This document shows, in pieces, positions 1 to 8,295 of a DNA stretch of 41,990 nt; within the stretch, counting starts at the first letter, position 1; each line of letters starts with the position of its first letter. The position numbers were made by a program, and so were the translations under genes. The stretch is taken from positions 1-41,990 of IMG/VR virus record IMGVR_UViG_3300048117_000033, one strand, 5' to 3'. Below the pieces are notes generated by a model. It saw only the letters and a program-made list of their open reading frames with translations, did not search any database and was not told the DNA's origin. This stretch comes from a virus.

Positions 1-48
1 GAAGCTTTAATCTCAGAAAAGGATGACGAAACCACCGATGAGGAGTAA
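1..48 (+). CDS. C-terminal end of an acidic protein (partial)
   Basis: The first 15 codons in frame 1 are open and end in TAA at 46-48. They encode a very acidic tail (EKDDETTDEE), followed after 5 nt by the primase-helicase start. An acidic C-terminus just upstream of a T7-type primase-helicase would fit a single-stranded DNA-binding protein of the T7 gp2.5 kind, whose acidic tail contacts polymerase and helicase. The body of the gene lies outside the window, so this is only an inference. An acidic tail alone is not diagnostic. Confidence 0.5.
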   Translation, partial: EALISEKDDETTDEE

Positions 49-53
49 GGTCA

Positions 54-1727
54 ATGCCTTTCGTAAAGTTCAAACTCCCCTGCCCAGAGTGCGGGGGAAG
101 CGACCCAGTTTCTATGAACGAAGATGGGTCAGCTTGGTGCTTTAGTTGCAGCACTTATTTTAAAAATTACAGCACATCGGAAGTGCCTAGCGATACGACA
201 ACGGAATTTGACACGTATCAACCAAAACAAAATGTAAATACTTTAACAGGTTCAACGCCTACTTTTAATGCCCTCACGGATAGAGGGATTAGTCTAGCGA
301 CTGCCAAGAAGTACGGTGTTAAATCTACAACTACAGTTGGTGGTCAGATTACAAGCCACCATTATCCATATTACAGCGGTGAAGATTTTGCGGGTACAAA
401 AATCCGTAAGCCAAACAAGGACTTTGCGTGGACAGGGAACGCTAAGGATAGCAGTCTATTTGGTGAGCAGTTGTTCAAAGCAGGCGGCAAGTTTATCACT
501 GTTACTGAGGGCGAGTGTGATGCGATGGCAGCATACGAACTCATGGGCAGTAAGTGGCCTGTAGTTTCTATTAAGTCAGGGGCACATGGAGGTGTCCGCG
601 ACATCAAAGATAATCTAGAGTTCTTAGAATCTTATGATGCCATTGTATTAAACTTCGATAATGATAAGGTTGGTAAGGAAGCTGTTAAAGCTATTGCCAA
701 GCTATTCACTCCCGGAAAAGCTAAGATTATGACGTTGCCATCAGACTTCAAAGATGCTAACGACATGCTCAAGCAGAACAAGCATTCAGCCTATGTTCAA
801 GCTTTCTGGGATGCAAAAATCTACACACCATCTGGAGTTCTTAATCTATCAGAACAGCTAGGTGCGTATCGTAAACTCCGATCAGAACGCAAGGAGGCTA
901 TCCCATTCCCGTGGGCAGGTCTTAATAAAAAGCTTGAAGGTCTTCGAGCAGGTGAACTAGTAACGCTAACAGGCGGCACAGGCTTAGGTAAGTCTAGTGT
1001 TACCCGAGAGATAGAACACTGGCTTATCAACAAGACATCCGACAACGTAGGCGTGGTAGCTCTTGAGGAGAACTGGAGCAGAACCGCAGAGGGCATCATG
1101 GCTATTGAAGCTAATGCCCGACTACACCTCGATAGCGTTAAAGATTCTTTCACAGATGACGAGCTTGACCAGTGCTTCCAGAAAGTGTTTAGCGGTGATA
1201 ACGAGGGGCGCGTTTGGATTCATGCTCACCACGGTGTAAATAATATTGACGATATCTTTAGCAAGCTTAGGTACATGATTATAGGCCTTGACTGCAAGTG
1301 GGTCGTAGTCGATCACCTACACATGCTAGTTCTATCTACACTAGAGAGCGACGAGCGTAAAGCTATTGATAGTATTATGCACCGACTCAGGACTCTTGTA
1401 GAAGAGACAGGCTGTGGGATGATATTGGTCTCTCACCTGAGAAGAGTTGATGGTAATCGTGGTCACGAAAATGGTATCGAGACAGGTCTGTCACATCTGC
1501 GTGGCAGCCAATCTATTGCTCAGCTGTCAGACTGTGTTATATCTCTTGAGCGCAACCAACAAAGCGATGATGAGGTCGAGGCTTCTACAACCCGCGTAAG
1601 GGTTCTTAAGTCTAGATACACTGGCGATGTAGGTGTAGCCACCCATTTGTTATACGACCAACACACTGGGAGATTGTCTGAGATAGACCATCAAGCAGGA
1701 GAAGATTTAATTGGAGATGAATTATGA
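54..1727 (+). CDS. Bifunctional DNA primase-helicase, T7 gp4-like
   Basis: Replicative helicase fused to a primase; it unwinds the fork and primes the lagging strand. The N-terminus has a zinc ribbon with C10, C13, C29 and C32. A TOPRIM primase core follows, with E153 in VTEGECDAMA and D203/D205 in NFDNDKVG. The RecA-like helicase half has Walker A GGTGLGKSS (308-316), Walker B ending in D421 (KWVVVDHLHM), and the T7-type motif SHLRRVDG plus LRGSQSIAQLSD near 461-494. The length of 557 residues matches T7 gp4 (566). The start follows a GAGGAG-type ribosome site at 41-46. The gene overlaps the polymerase start by 4 nt (ATGA), so the two are probably translated together. The C-terminus is mildly acidic (EDLIGDEL), as in T7, but lacks the terminal Phe that contacts T7 polymerase. 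Confidence 0.96.
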   Translation: MPFVKFKLPCPECGGSDPVSMNEDGSAWCFSCSTYFKNYSTSEVPSDTTTEFDTYQPKQNVNTLTGSTPTFNALTDRGISLATAKKYGVKSTTTVGGQITSHHYPYYSGEDFAGTKIRKPNKDFAWTGNAKDSSLFGEQLFKAGGKFITVTEGECDAMAAYELMGSKWPVVSIKSGAHGGVRDIKDNLEFLESYDAIVLNFDNDKVGKEAVKAIAKLFTPGKAKIMTLPSDFKDANDMLKQNKHSAYVQAFWDAKIYTPSGVLNLSEQLGAYRKLRSERKEAIPFPWAGLNKKLEGLRAGELVTLTGGTGLGKSSVTREIEHWLINKTSDNVGVVALEENWSRTAEGIMAIEANARLHLDSVKDSFTDDELDQCFQKVFSGDNEGRVWIHAHHGVNNIDDIFSKLRYMIIGLDCKWVVVDHLHMLVLSTLESDERKAIDSIMHRLRTLVEETGCGMILVSHLRRVDGNRGHENGIETGLSHLRGSQSIAQLSDCVISLERNQQSDDEVEASTTRVRVLKSRYTGDVGVATHLLYDQHTGRLSEIDHQAGEDLIGDEL

Positions 1728-3487
1728 ACCTAGTATTTGACATTGAAGCTAATGGCTTAGAGCCAGATAAAATATTCTGCATTGTTGCTTATGATGTAGA
1801 TACTCGTGCAACTTACAAGTACGATGTAGATAACTTAGAAGATGGTTATAGACTTCTTTCTTCTGCCGATAAACTAATTGGTCATAATATCCTATGTTAC
1901 GACATGCCTGTAATCAAGAAGATTGCGGGTGTAGACCTGACAGATAAAAAGATTGTAGACACCTTAGTTCTATCTAGATTATTTAAGCCGACTCGTGAGG
2001 GCGGTCATGGTCTGGAGTCTTGGGGCTATAGACTCAAGTACAGTAAGGGCGATTACGGTGAAAGCGAGGAAGCTTGGGAGGCTTACTGCCCCGAGATGCT
2101 TGAGTATTGTGAGCGTGACGTACTACTGAATGTAAAAGTTTATCATGCCCTCAAGCAAGAGAGCCGTGGGTTTACACCACAGGCAGTGAGACTAGAACAT
2201 TCGGTAGCTGCTATTGTTAATCAACAACGAGACAACGGCTTTGTTTTAGATGTACAAAAAGCTATGCTACTAATTGCCGAGCTTAACGATAAATTAGAGG
2301 AGGTAAAGCAAGAGGTCCACAAAGAGTTTGTACCCCGCGTTAATATCACAGAACTCTACCCTAAGTATACGAAAGCAGGAGTACTCTCTAAACTCTCTGA
2401 AGACTTTTATGGTAACGGTGTCCGACTCACCAACGAAGAGTGGGAAGCCATGAACAAAACCAAGAAGCCTATCAAGCGTGAGACAAGCACGGAGTTTAAC
2501 TTAGGTTCTCGCAAACAGATCGGAGAGTATCTGATAGAGTTTGGATGGAAGCCTAAGAACTATACACCTACTGGTCAGCCTATCGTGGACGAAGGGACTT
2601 TAAAGAAAGTTACAGACATCCCTCAAGCCCAGATGATTGCACAATACTTAATGCTGCAGAAACGATTGGCTCAGGTCAACAGTTGGATAAAAGAACTAAA
2701 CCCAGACACAGGTAGGATACATGGCTATGTTAACCCTAATGGTGCAGTGACATCTAGAATGACACACTCACACCCTAATACTGCTCAAATACCAAGTACC
2801 AACTCACCTTATGGTGAAGAGTGTCGCGCTTGTTGGACTGTACCAGAGGACCACAAACTAGTAGGTATTGATGCGTCAGGGTTAGAACTACGGATGCTTG
2901 CACACTACCTCGAAGATAAGGACTATACAAATGAAATTCTCAACGGAGACATTCACACAGCTAACCAAAAACTTGCAGGACTTAAATCAAGAAATCAGGC
3001 AAAGACATTCATCTATGCGTTACTATACGGAGCAGGAGATGCAAAGCTTGGAACAGTGGTTGGAAGAAATAGAGCAGCAGGTAAAGAACTTAGACAATCA
3101 TTCTTTGATAATCTCCCATCATTTAAGACTCTTACGTCTAGGGTACAAAGAGAAGCTAAGCACGGATTCATTAAAGGGTTAGATGGGCGTAAAATAACTG
3201 TGCGCTCTGAACACGCAGCTCTTAATAGTTTACTGCAATCAGCAGGAGCTATTGTAATGAAAGAAGCTTTAGTTATTCTAGACAAGAAGATCAAAGATCA
3301 AAAGCTAGGTGCTAAGTTTGTAGCTAACGTACATGATGAGTGGCAGATAGAGTGTAGCAATAAGGATGCTAAGCGCGTAGGAGAGTTAGGCATTGAGTCT
3401 ATTGTCCAAGCAGGTATAAATTTAAAACTCAACTGCCCGCTTGATGGAGACTACAAGATGGGGAGTGGTTGGCATGAAACCCACTAA
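1724..3487 (+). CDS. DNA polymerase, family A (T7 gp5-like)
   Basis: Replicative polymerase with proofreading. The 3'-5' exonuclease domain has D6 and E8 (VFDIEANG), D60 (GHNILCYDMP) and the YxxxD motif Y128/D132, so proofreading looks intact. Polymerase motifs are A with D383 (GIDASGLELRM), B (RNQAKTFIYALLYGAG: R423, K427, Y431, Y435-G436) and C with H537-D538-E539 (NVHDEW). The O-helix residue Y431 corresponds to T7 Tyr526 and E. coli Phe762. In phages a Tyr there is associated with a virulent, T7-like lifestyle. At 587 residues it is shorter than T7 gp5 (704). It sits between the primase-helicase (4-nt overlap) and endonuclease VII (14-nt overlap). Confidence 0.97.
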   Translation: MNLVFDIEANGLEPDKIFCIVAYDVDTRATYKYDVDNLEDGYRLLSSADKLIGHNILCYDMPVIKKIAGVDLTDKKIVDTLVLSRLFKPTREGGHGLESWGYRLKYSKGDYGESEEAWEAYCPEMLEYCERDVLLNVKVYHALKQESRGFTPQAVRLEHSVAAIVNQQRDNGFVLDVQKAMLLIAELNDKLEEVKQEVHKEFVPRVNITELYPKYTKAGVLSKLSEDFYGNGVRLTNEEWEAMNKTKKPIKRETSTEFNLGSRKQIGEYLIEFGWKPKNYTPTGQPIVDEGTLKKVTDIPQAQMIAQYLMLQKRLAQVNSWIKELNPDTGRIHGYVNPNGAVTSRMTHSHPNTAQIPSTNSPYGEECRACWTVPEDHKLVGIDASGLELRMLAHYLEDKDYTNEILNGDIHTANQKLAGLKSRNQAKTFIYALLYGAGDAKLGTVVGRNRAAGKELRQSFFDNLPSFKTLTSRVQREAKHGFIKGLDGRKITVRSEHAALNSLLQSAGAIVMKEALVILDKKIKDQKLGAKFVANVHDEWQIECSNKDAKRVGELGIESIVQAGINLKLNCPLDGDYKMGSGWHETH

Positions 3488-3908
3488 TCAGCTAGAGTTT
3501 GAAGCCTTTATAGATGATGGCGAACTAGGCTCAGAGGAAGGAAAGGTTTGCAGCAAATGCAAAAAGTTCTTACCTCTAAGCGCCTTTAGTCCTACCAGTG
3601 GTGGCAACTATCTACGACCTGAGTGCAGGGCTTGTAACCAAGAACTGACCAGAGTCAGAGTTAAACTTAGAGAAAAGCACGGTATGCCGCCAAAGGATTA
3701 TGTCTGCCCAATATGCAAAGGCAACGAAGAAGATGTTAAAGGTAAGGGAAACACTCGCAACGGGTCTTGGGTTATAGACCATTGTCACGAGACCGATAGC
3801 TTCAGGGGTTGGCTATGCCACAAATGCAATAGGGCATTAGGCGGGTTCGACGATGACACATCGCTTCTACATAATGCTATAAATTATTTAAAAGGAAAGT
3901 TGAAATGA
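3474..3908 (+). CDS. Recombination endonuclease VII family protein
   Basis: Predicted Holliday-junction and branched-DNA resolvase of the T4 endonuclease VII (gp49) type, which trims branched DNA before packaging. It has two zinc-binding Cys pairs near the N-terminus (CSKC, CRAC), then the family core: YVCPICKG, the catalytic segment WVIDHCHET, FRGWLCHKCN and the following LGGFDDD. The open frame extends upstream to a TTG at 3441, but the ATG at 3474 has GGGGAG 8 nt upstream and is the better start, giving 144 residues. The last 4 nt overlap the next gene (ATGA). A T7-type resolvase gene also lies 1.2 kb downstream, so the phage seems to encode two unrelated junction nucleases. Confidence 0.92.
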   Translation: MKPTNQLEFEAFIDDGELGSEEGKVCSKCKKFLPLSAFSPTSGGNYLRPECRACNQELTRVRVKLREKHGMPPKDYVCPICKGNEEDVKGKGNTRNGSWVIDHCHETDSFRGWLCHKCNRALGGFDDDTSLLHNAINYLKGKLK

Positions 3909-4762
3909 AAAAGCTAGAGAATGTAGTACCCGATATATACTCACATCTTGAAGATCTTTCTCGCGGCACTGCTCTACCTATCAGCGAAGAAGAAATAGAT
4001 AAGGTCGTGGCTAACATGAAAGAATCTATTATGGCATGGGCTAGTCCATCTAAGCGTAATAGAAACTTTACAGTTAGAATGTCTAACATAGGAAAGCCTG
4101 ACAGGCAGCTATGGTTTGAAAAGAGAGACACTGACACCGCTTCAGATATAGATGGAGCTACGCAGATTAAGTTCTTATACGGTCATCTCTTAGAAGAAGT
4201 TGTACTGATGCTTGTTCGGATGGCGGGGCACGAAGTAACCGACGAACAGAAAGAAGTGTCTGTCGATGGCATTACAGGACACATGGATAGCAAGATAAAC
4301 GGAGAAGTAGTCGATGTTAAAACCGCATCAAGGTTCGCCTTTAATAAGTTTAAAGAGGGTAGACTAGCACAGGACGACCCCTTTGGTTATCTGGGGCAGC
4401 TTGCCGGATATGAGAAAGCAGAGGGCACATCTAACGGGGGCTTCCTAGTTCTAAATAAAGAAAGCGGTGAGCTATGTATGCACATCCCAGAAGACTTAGA
4501 TAAACCTAACATAGAATCTAAAATAGGTAAGCTTATACCCGCCTTAGATATTGACACACCTCCTGAACTTTGTTACTCTCCTATAGAGGATGGCAAGAAA
4601 GGCAATATGAAACTACCAAAGGGTTGTTCGTGGTGTAAGTATAAACACCAGTGCCATTCAGATGCTAATGACGGACAAGGATTGAGAGTCTTTAAATACT
4701 CCAAAGGTCTCACATATTTCACTAAGGTTGTAGTTGAACCAAAGGTTGAGGAATTTCTATGA
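3905..4762 (+). CDS. PD-(D/E)XK exonuclease (RecB/Cas4-like)
   Basis: Predicted DNA exonuclease, occupying the place of T7 gp6 exonuclease: host DNA degradation, primer removal and recombination. Visible motifs are GHLLEE with H94, GHMD with D128, VVDVK with D137 and K139, and QLAGYE (Q165, Y169), the standard PD-(D/E)XK series. A Cys cluster CSWCKYKHQC (C241, C244, C250) near the C-terminus resembles the iron-sulphur cysteines of Cas4 and AddB. The usual partner Cys near the N-terminus is absent: the segment reads IGKPDRQLWFEK. The cluster may therefore be zinc or an incomplete Fe-S site. Ribosome site AAAGGAAAG precedes the start, which overlaps endonuclease VII by 4 nt. Confidence 0.88.
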   Translation: MKKLENVVPDIYSHLEDLSRGTALPISEEEIDKVVANMKESIMAWASPSKRNRNFTVRMSNIGKPDRQLWFEKRDTDTASDIDGATQIKFLYGHLLEEVVLMLVRMAGHEVTDEQKEVSVDGITGHMDSKINGEVVDVKTASRFAFNKFKEGRLAQDDPFGYLGQLAGYEKAEGTSNGGFLVLNKESGELCMHIPEDLDKPNIESKIGKLIPALDIDTPPELCYSPIEDGKKGNMKLPKGCSWCKYKHQCHSDANDGQGLRVFKYSKGLTYFTKVVVEPKVEEFL

Positions 4763-5055
4763 ATGGTAAGAAAGCAAAAAGAATAAGGCGGCACTCTCGG
4801 GTGCTGCTAGTTTCTTGGCTCAAGACATTATTGAGTGAAGAAGAAGCAGAGAATGTAAGTATAAAGAACTATAAGCAAATGATGCCTGAGCAAACACACG
4901 CCTTTGTTCAGGACAAGTTTCTACTCAACGCCTACCACCCAAAGTGGATCGTTAAGAAGATCAATCAGTTGACCGCTATATACTCAGATTTAAAAATAGA
5001 AGATGTTAATTTAGAGTTGATACAGCGGCAAGTAAATAAACTTCAAGGAGGCTAG
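4759..5055 (+). CDS. Hypothetical basic protein
   Basis: 98 residues, starting 4 nt inside the exonuclease gene (ATGA). The N-terminus is strongly basic (NGKKAKRIRRHSR) and the rest looks helical with alternating charged and hydrophobic residues (e.g. FLLNAYHPKWIVKKIN). No catalytic motif or membrane segment is seen. I do not recognise the family. Its position between exonuclease and endonuclease I suggests a role with the replication and recombination enzymes, and the basic N-terminus would allow nucleic-acid contact, but neither is shown by the sequence. Confidence 0.75.
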   Translation: MNGKKAKRIRRHSRVLLVSWLKTLLSEEEAENVSIKNYKQMMPEQTHAFVQDKFLLNAYHPKWIVKKINQLTAIYSDLKIEDVNLELIQRQVNKLQGG

Positions 5056-5061
5056 GGTACA

Positions 5062-5538
5062 TTGAAAAATGTAAGGAAAGGATTCAGGAAGCAGAGAGTG
5101 AAAAGACCAGTAGAGAAAGACATCCCTAAAGGGTATGACTCGAACTGGGAATACGAACTACATCAGGGTATCCTAGATAACTGGGAGTTCCACACAGACA
5201 AGGTGCCCTACGTGGTTGAACATACTTATAGCCCAGACTTTATCAAGACTTTAAACGGTAAGAAGATTTTACTTGAAACTAAAGGAAGGTTTTGGGACTA
5301 CGCTGAGTATAGTAAATACATCTGGATAAAAAAGATTCTACCCGATGATACTGAGCTTGTGTTTCTTTTTGCAAATCCTAATGCACCTATGCCTCAAGCT
5401 AAACGTAGGAAAGATGGCACTAAAAGAAGTCACGGTGAGTGGGCAAGTGCTAATAACTTCCAGTGGTTCAGTGAAGATAGTATACCTGACAACTGGATTA
5501 ACGCTAAAAAGAGAGAGGACTTTAACGATGAGCGTTGA
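5062..5538 (+). CDS. Endonuclease I, Holliday-junction resolvase (T7 gp3-like)
   Basis: Junction-resolving endonuclease of the T7 gp3 family, which also helps break down host DNA. The active-site pattern is present: E30 in SNWEYELH, D59 in HTYSPDF, and E72 with K74 in LLETKG, matching T7 E20, D55, E65 and K67. Downstream segments KRSHGEWASANNF and IPDNWI match the family's SYGEFCEKHGI and IPAEWI regions. The start is TTG: no in-frame ATG lies nearby, and a strong AAGGAGG (5045-5051) sits 10 nt upstream. Length 158 residues (T7: 149). The 3' end overlaps the DUF3310 gene by 11 nt. Confidence 0.93.
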   Translation: MKNVRKGFRKQRVKRPVEKDIPKGYDSNWEYELHQGILDNWEFHTDKVPYVVEHTYSPDFIKTLNGKKILLETKGRFWDYAEYSKYIWIKKILPDDTELVFLFANPNAPMPQAKRRKDGTKRSHGEWASANNFQWFSEDSIPDNWINAKKREDFNDER

Positions 5539-5827
5539 GAAAGACACTACCGCGAAAGATTGGGATAAACTTAGAAGTCCCTATTGGAAGATGTCGCGAG
5601 AAGAAGCGGGAGAAGATGTAGTTAATAACCCAAGCCATTATAACTATGGAAACATTGAGTGTATTGAAGCCATTGAAGAGAGCATGACACCTGAATCATT
5701 TAAAGGTTATCTAAAAGGAAACTGCCTTAAATATCTTTGGCGCTACGAGCGTAAACATAAATCAGAACAAGACTTACGTAAGGCTCAGTGGTACTTAAAT
5801 AAACTTATAGATAAAGTAAGTGGCTAG
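5528..5827 (+). CDS. DUF3310-family protein (T7 gp1.7-like domain)
   Basis: 99 residues. The core NNPSHYNYGNIECIEAIEE, then GYLKGNCLKYLWRYERK and AQWYLNKLID, is the DUF3310 signature, found in many phages and in the nucleotide kinase gp1.7 of T7. Whether this short form has kinase activity cannot be told from sequence; no Walker motif is present, as in gp1.7. Placement beside the reductase fits nucleotide metabolism. The start ATG at 5528 was chosen because a purine-rich GAGAGAGGA lies just upstream and the domain begins soon after; the open frame extends further upstream without support. Confidence 0.85.
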   Translation: MSVEKDTTAKDWDKLRSPYWKMSREEAGEDVVNNPSHYNYGNIECIEAIEESMTPESFKGYLKGNCLKYLWRYERKHKSEQDLRKAQWYLNKLIDKVSG

Positions 5828-5842
5828 TTGGAGTAAAATGTA

Positions 5843-5983
5843 ATGAACGATTACAGTAGGAAAGATGAGAGAAGAGATCAGTTCCTAAGAAAGAAAAAAT
5901 TTAAAGATGTAACCTCTTCTTATAAACTTAAAAAGTTTAAGAAAGCTGAACTTAAAAACAAACGACAAGTAAAGGAAAACTAA
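5843..5983 (+). CDS. Small very basic protein, 46 residues
   Basis: A short frame from ATG 5843 to TAA 5983 fills the only gap between the DUF3310 gene and the reductase gene. TTGGAG lies 9 nt upstream. The product is highly basic and rich in Lys and Arg (e.g. RKKKFKDV, KLKKFKKAELKNKR). It ends directly before the reductase start. No family is recognised. Good ribosome site, exact fit to the gap and no overlap argue that it is real. Confidence 0.6.
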   Translation: MNDYSRKDERRDQFLRKKKFKDVTSSYKLKKFKKAELKNKRQVKEN

Positions 5984-7867
5984 ATGGACAAGTATCAACA
6001 GTTTATACATAAATCACGATACGCTCGATGGCTTTCAGAAGAAGGTAGGCGTGAGACTTGGGAAGAAACAGTACAAAGATATGTAGACTTCTGGGTTAAC
6101 CGCAAACAAATAGACAAGAAAACAGCTGAGCGTTTGTATGATGGAATCGTAACACAGAAAGTAATGCCGTCTATGCGCTGTATGATGACAGCAGGTGAAG
6201 CATTGGACAAGGACAATGTAGCAGGGTTTAACTGTAGCTACCTAGCTATCGACTCGCCTCGAAGCTTTGATGAGTTGATGTACGTTCTTATGTGTGGGAC
6301 AGGTGTCGGCTTTAGTGTTGAGCGTAACTTTATTAATAAGCTTCCTATTGTAGCAGAAGAGTTTCACCCTACAGATACTACGATTGTAGTGGCTGACAGT
6401 AAGATTGGTTGGGCTAGTGCATTCCGTGAGTTGATTGCTATGCTGTACGCAGGTAAGATACCTAAGTGGGACATGAGTAAGATTCGTCCTGCAGGCGCTA
6501 GACTTAAAACCTTTGGCGGTCGTGCTAGCGGCTCTGCTCCTTTGGCTGACCTGTTCCGCTTCTGTGTAGAAGTCTTTCAGAAAGCAAACGGTCGTAAACT
6601 AACAAGCATTGAGTGTCACGATGTTGTATGTAAGGTTGCAGACATTGTAGTTGTTGGAGGCGTTAGACGTTCAGCACTTATAAGTCTATCAAACCTATCA
6701 GACATTCGCATGGCTAAGGCTAAGACAGGTGCGTGGTGGGAAGCAGATGGGCACAGACGACTAGCTAACAACAGCGTAGCGTACACCGAGAAGCCAGACT
6801 TCGAAGCCTTTATAAACGAGATGAAGACTCTATACGAAAGCCGTGCAGGTGAACGAGGATTGTTTAGTCGTGTCGCTGCTCAAAACATTGCAGCTCGTAA
6901 TGGACGTAGAGATTCTGAGCAGGACTTTGGTACTAACCCTTGCTCTGAGATTATCCTACGCAGCAATCAGTTCTGTAATCTATCTGAGGTTGTTGTACGT
7001 GAAGATGATACAGCTGAAACACTAAAAGAAAAAGTAGAGTTAGCTTCTATCATTGGTACGCTTCAGGCTACTCTCACAGACTTTAGATACCTACGAAACG
7101 TCTGGCACAAGAACACAGCTGAAGAAGCACTACTCGGACTAAGCATGACTGGTATCATGGATAACAAACTATTGTCTGGTCAGGAAGACCAAGAAGAACT
7201 AGAAAAAACTTTGGAGAACTTAAGAGATGTCGCTATCGCAACTAACAAGAAATGGGCTAAGAAGCTTGGTATTGAACAGTCTGCGGCTATTACATGCGTT
7301 AAACCTAGTGGTACTGTTTCTCAGCTTGTTGATTCTGCTTCCGGCATTCACCCTCGTTTCTCTAAGCATTATATTAGGAGAGTCCGCTCAGATAAAAAAG
7401 ACCCACTTGCAGTCTTTATGGAAGCAGCAGGATTCCCAGTAGAGCAAGATGTAATGTCAGAGTCTTCTGTGGTATATAGCTTCCCCGTTAAAGCACCTGA
7501 CTCTAGTGTAGTAGTAAAAGAAGTAGGTGCAATGGAGCAGTTAAAACTCTGGAAGACCTATCAGAACTCTTGGTGTGAGCATAAGCCAAGCATCACTGTG
7601 TACTATACAGATGACGAGTACTTACAAGTAGCGCAGTGGATATGGGATAACTTTGATATCTGCTCAGGCATTAGCTTACTACCTGTCAGCGATCACGTTT
7701 ATCAGCAAGCCCCTTATGAAGATATAGATGCAGAACAATACACTCAACTGTTGGATTCTATGCCACAGAACGTGAACTGGAATGACTTAGTTTACTTCGA
7801 GCAAGAAGACAACACCACAGGCTCTCAAGAGTTAGCGTGTGTTGGCGGTGCTTGTGAGATTGTTTAA
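5984..7867 (+). CDS. Ribonucleotide reductase, class II (adenosylcobalamin-dependent)
   Basis: Converts ribonucleotides to deoxyribonucleotides for phage DNA synthesis, using vitamin B12 rather than an iron or glycyl radical. The family core NPCSEI holds the radical Cys (C320) and catalytic Glu (E322). FNCSYL (C84) and FCNLSE (C331) give the active-site redox pair, and the C-terminus carries the shuttle pair C619-x4-C624 (ACVGGACEIV). The arrangement matches the monomeric Lactobacillus-type class II triphosphate reductase. At 627 residues it is about 110 shorter than that enzyme, so the allosteric insertion may be reduced. AAGGAAAA precedes the ATG by 5 nt. Class II enzymes free the phage from oxygen and iron but need host cobalamin. 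Confidence 0.93.
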   Translation: MDKYQQFIHKSRYARWLSEEGRRETWEETVQRYVDFWVNRKQIDKKTAERLYDGIVTQKVMPSMRCMMTAGEALDKDNVAGFNCSYLAIDSPRSFDELMYVLMCGTGVGFSVERNFINKLPIVAEEFHPTDTTIVVADSKIGWASAFRELIAMLYAGKIPKWDMSKIRPAGARLKTFGGRASGSAPLADLFRFCVEVFQKANGRKLTSIECHDVVCKVADIVVVGGVRRSALISLSNLSDIRMAKAKTGAWWEADGHRRLANNSVAYTEKPDFEAFINEMKTLYESRAGERGLFSRVAAQNIAARNGRRDSEQDFGTNPCSEIILRSNQFCNLSEVVVREDDTAETLKEKVELASIIGTLQATLTDFRYLRNVWHKNTAEEALLGLSMTGIMDNKLLSGQEDQEELEKTLENLRDVAIATNKKWAKKLGIEQSAAITCVKPSGTVSQLVDSASGIHPRFSKHYIRRVRSDKKDPLAVFMEAAGFPVEQDVMSESSVVYSFPVKAPDSSVVVKEVGAMEQLKLWKTYQNSWCEHKPSITVYYTDDEYLQVAQWIWDNFDICSGISLLPVSDHVYQQAPYEDIDAEQYTQLLDSMPQNVNWNDLVYFEQEDNTTGSQELACVGGACEIV

Positions 7868-8093
7868 GAAGAAAAAAGAAGCTACTGTTGTAGGCTTCAA
7901 AGTTCTTATAAATAGCGAAGGGAATGTCGTGACAGAAATGTCCGGCATCCCTGAGCAAGACTTACATACAGTCTTCAAGGGAGACGAACTAGAGATCATA
8001 CGATCTATTGTGCGCTTAGCTAAACCTAAACTACAGGACATGCACAAGTTCTTAGAAGACGAACTGAGCGCCTTGAACCATGTTAAAGGTTGA
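7839..8093 (+). CDS. Hypothetical small protein
   Basis: Up to 84 residues in another frame, beginning inside the end of the reductase gene. There is no ATG near the 5' end. GTG at 7839, 7848 or 7854 or TTG at 7842 or 7860 are all possible, and none has a clear ribosome site, so the start is uncertain. The N-terminus is basic (RLFKKKKE), followed by VVGFKVLINSEGNVV and an acidic, helical C-terminal half. It overlaps the next gene by 14 nt. No family recognised. Confidence 0.65.
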   Translation: MLAVLVRLFKKKKEATVVGFKVLINSEGNVVTEMSGIPEQDLHTVFKGDELEIIRSIVRLAKPKLQDMHKFLEDELSALNHVKG

Positions 8094-8295
8094 TGGATTT
8101 GATGAAGCAATAATCGGGACCGCCTCAAGATGTGGTAGTCCCGATATACTTGCTTATAATGTAGATAAGATTATTGAATTAATAGTAAGAAAAGATGGGA
8201 TGGCAATAGACGATGCGTGGGAATACTTCGAATATAACATTCTATCGAGCTATATGGGCGAGACCACCCCAATCTTTATTTTTCCTACCATTTAA
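8080..8295 (+). CDS. Conserved small phage protein (LDGxDxAIIGTxxRxG type)
   Basis: 71 residues. The pattern VDGFDEAIIGTASRCG, then AYNVDKIIELIV, AWEYFEYNI and MGETTPIFIF matches a small family I have seen in many phages (Asp-Gly at the start, TxxRxG, then FN or YN and GExTP near the end). Its function is unknown to me. It is the last rightward gene: its 3' end overlaps the end of the convergent leftward gene by 11 bp, so there is no spacer between the two transcription units. Confidence 0.8.
   Translation: MLKVDGFDEAIIGTASRCGSPDILAYNVDKIIELIVRKDGMAIDDAWEYFEYNILSSYMGETTPIFIFPTI
8113..8145. other. Inverted repeat near the convergent gene junction
   Basis: ATCGGGAC (8113-8120) and GTCCCGAT (8138-8145) are perfect 8-bp arms around a 17-nt loop, inside the last rightward gene and about 150 bp before the point where the two transcription units meet. 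It could slow or end transcription from either side, but neither side has a proper T-run, so a terminator is only one possibility. Confidence 0.4.

Noticed and set aside
2898-3182. 94-residue frame inside the polymerase gene
   Set aside because: It covers the conserved motif A-B region in another frame and its composition follows from those codons.
3441-3473. Upstream TTG start for the endonuclease VII gene
   Set aside because: The ATG at 3474 has a strong, well-spaced ribosome site and the family domain begins after it.
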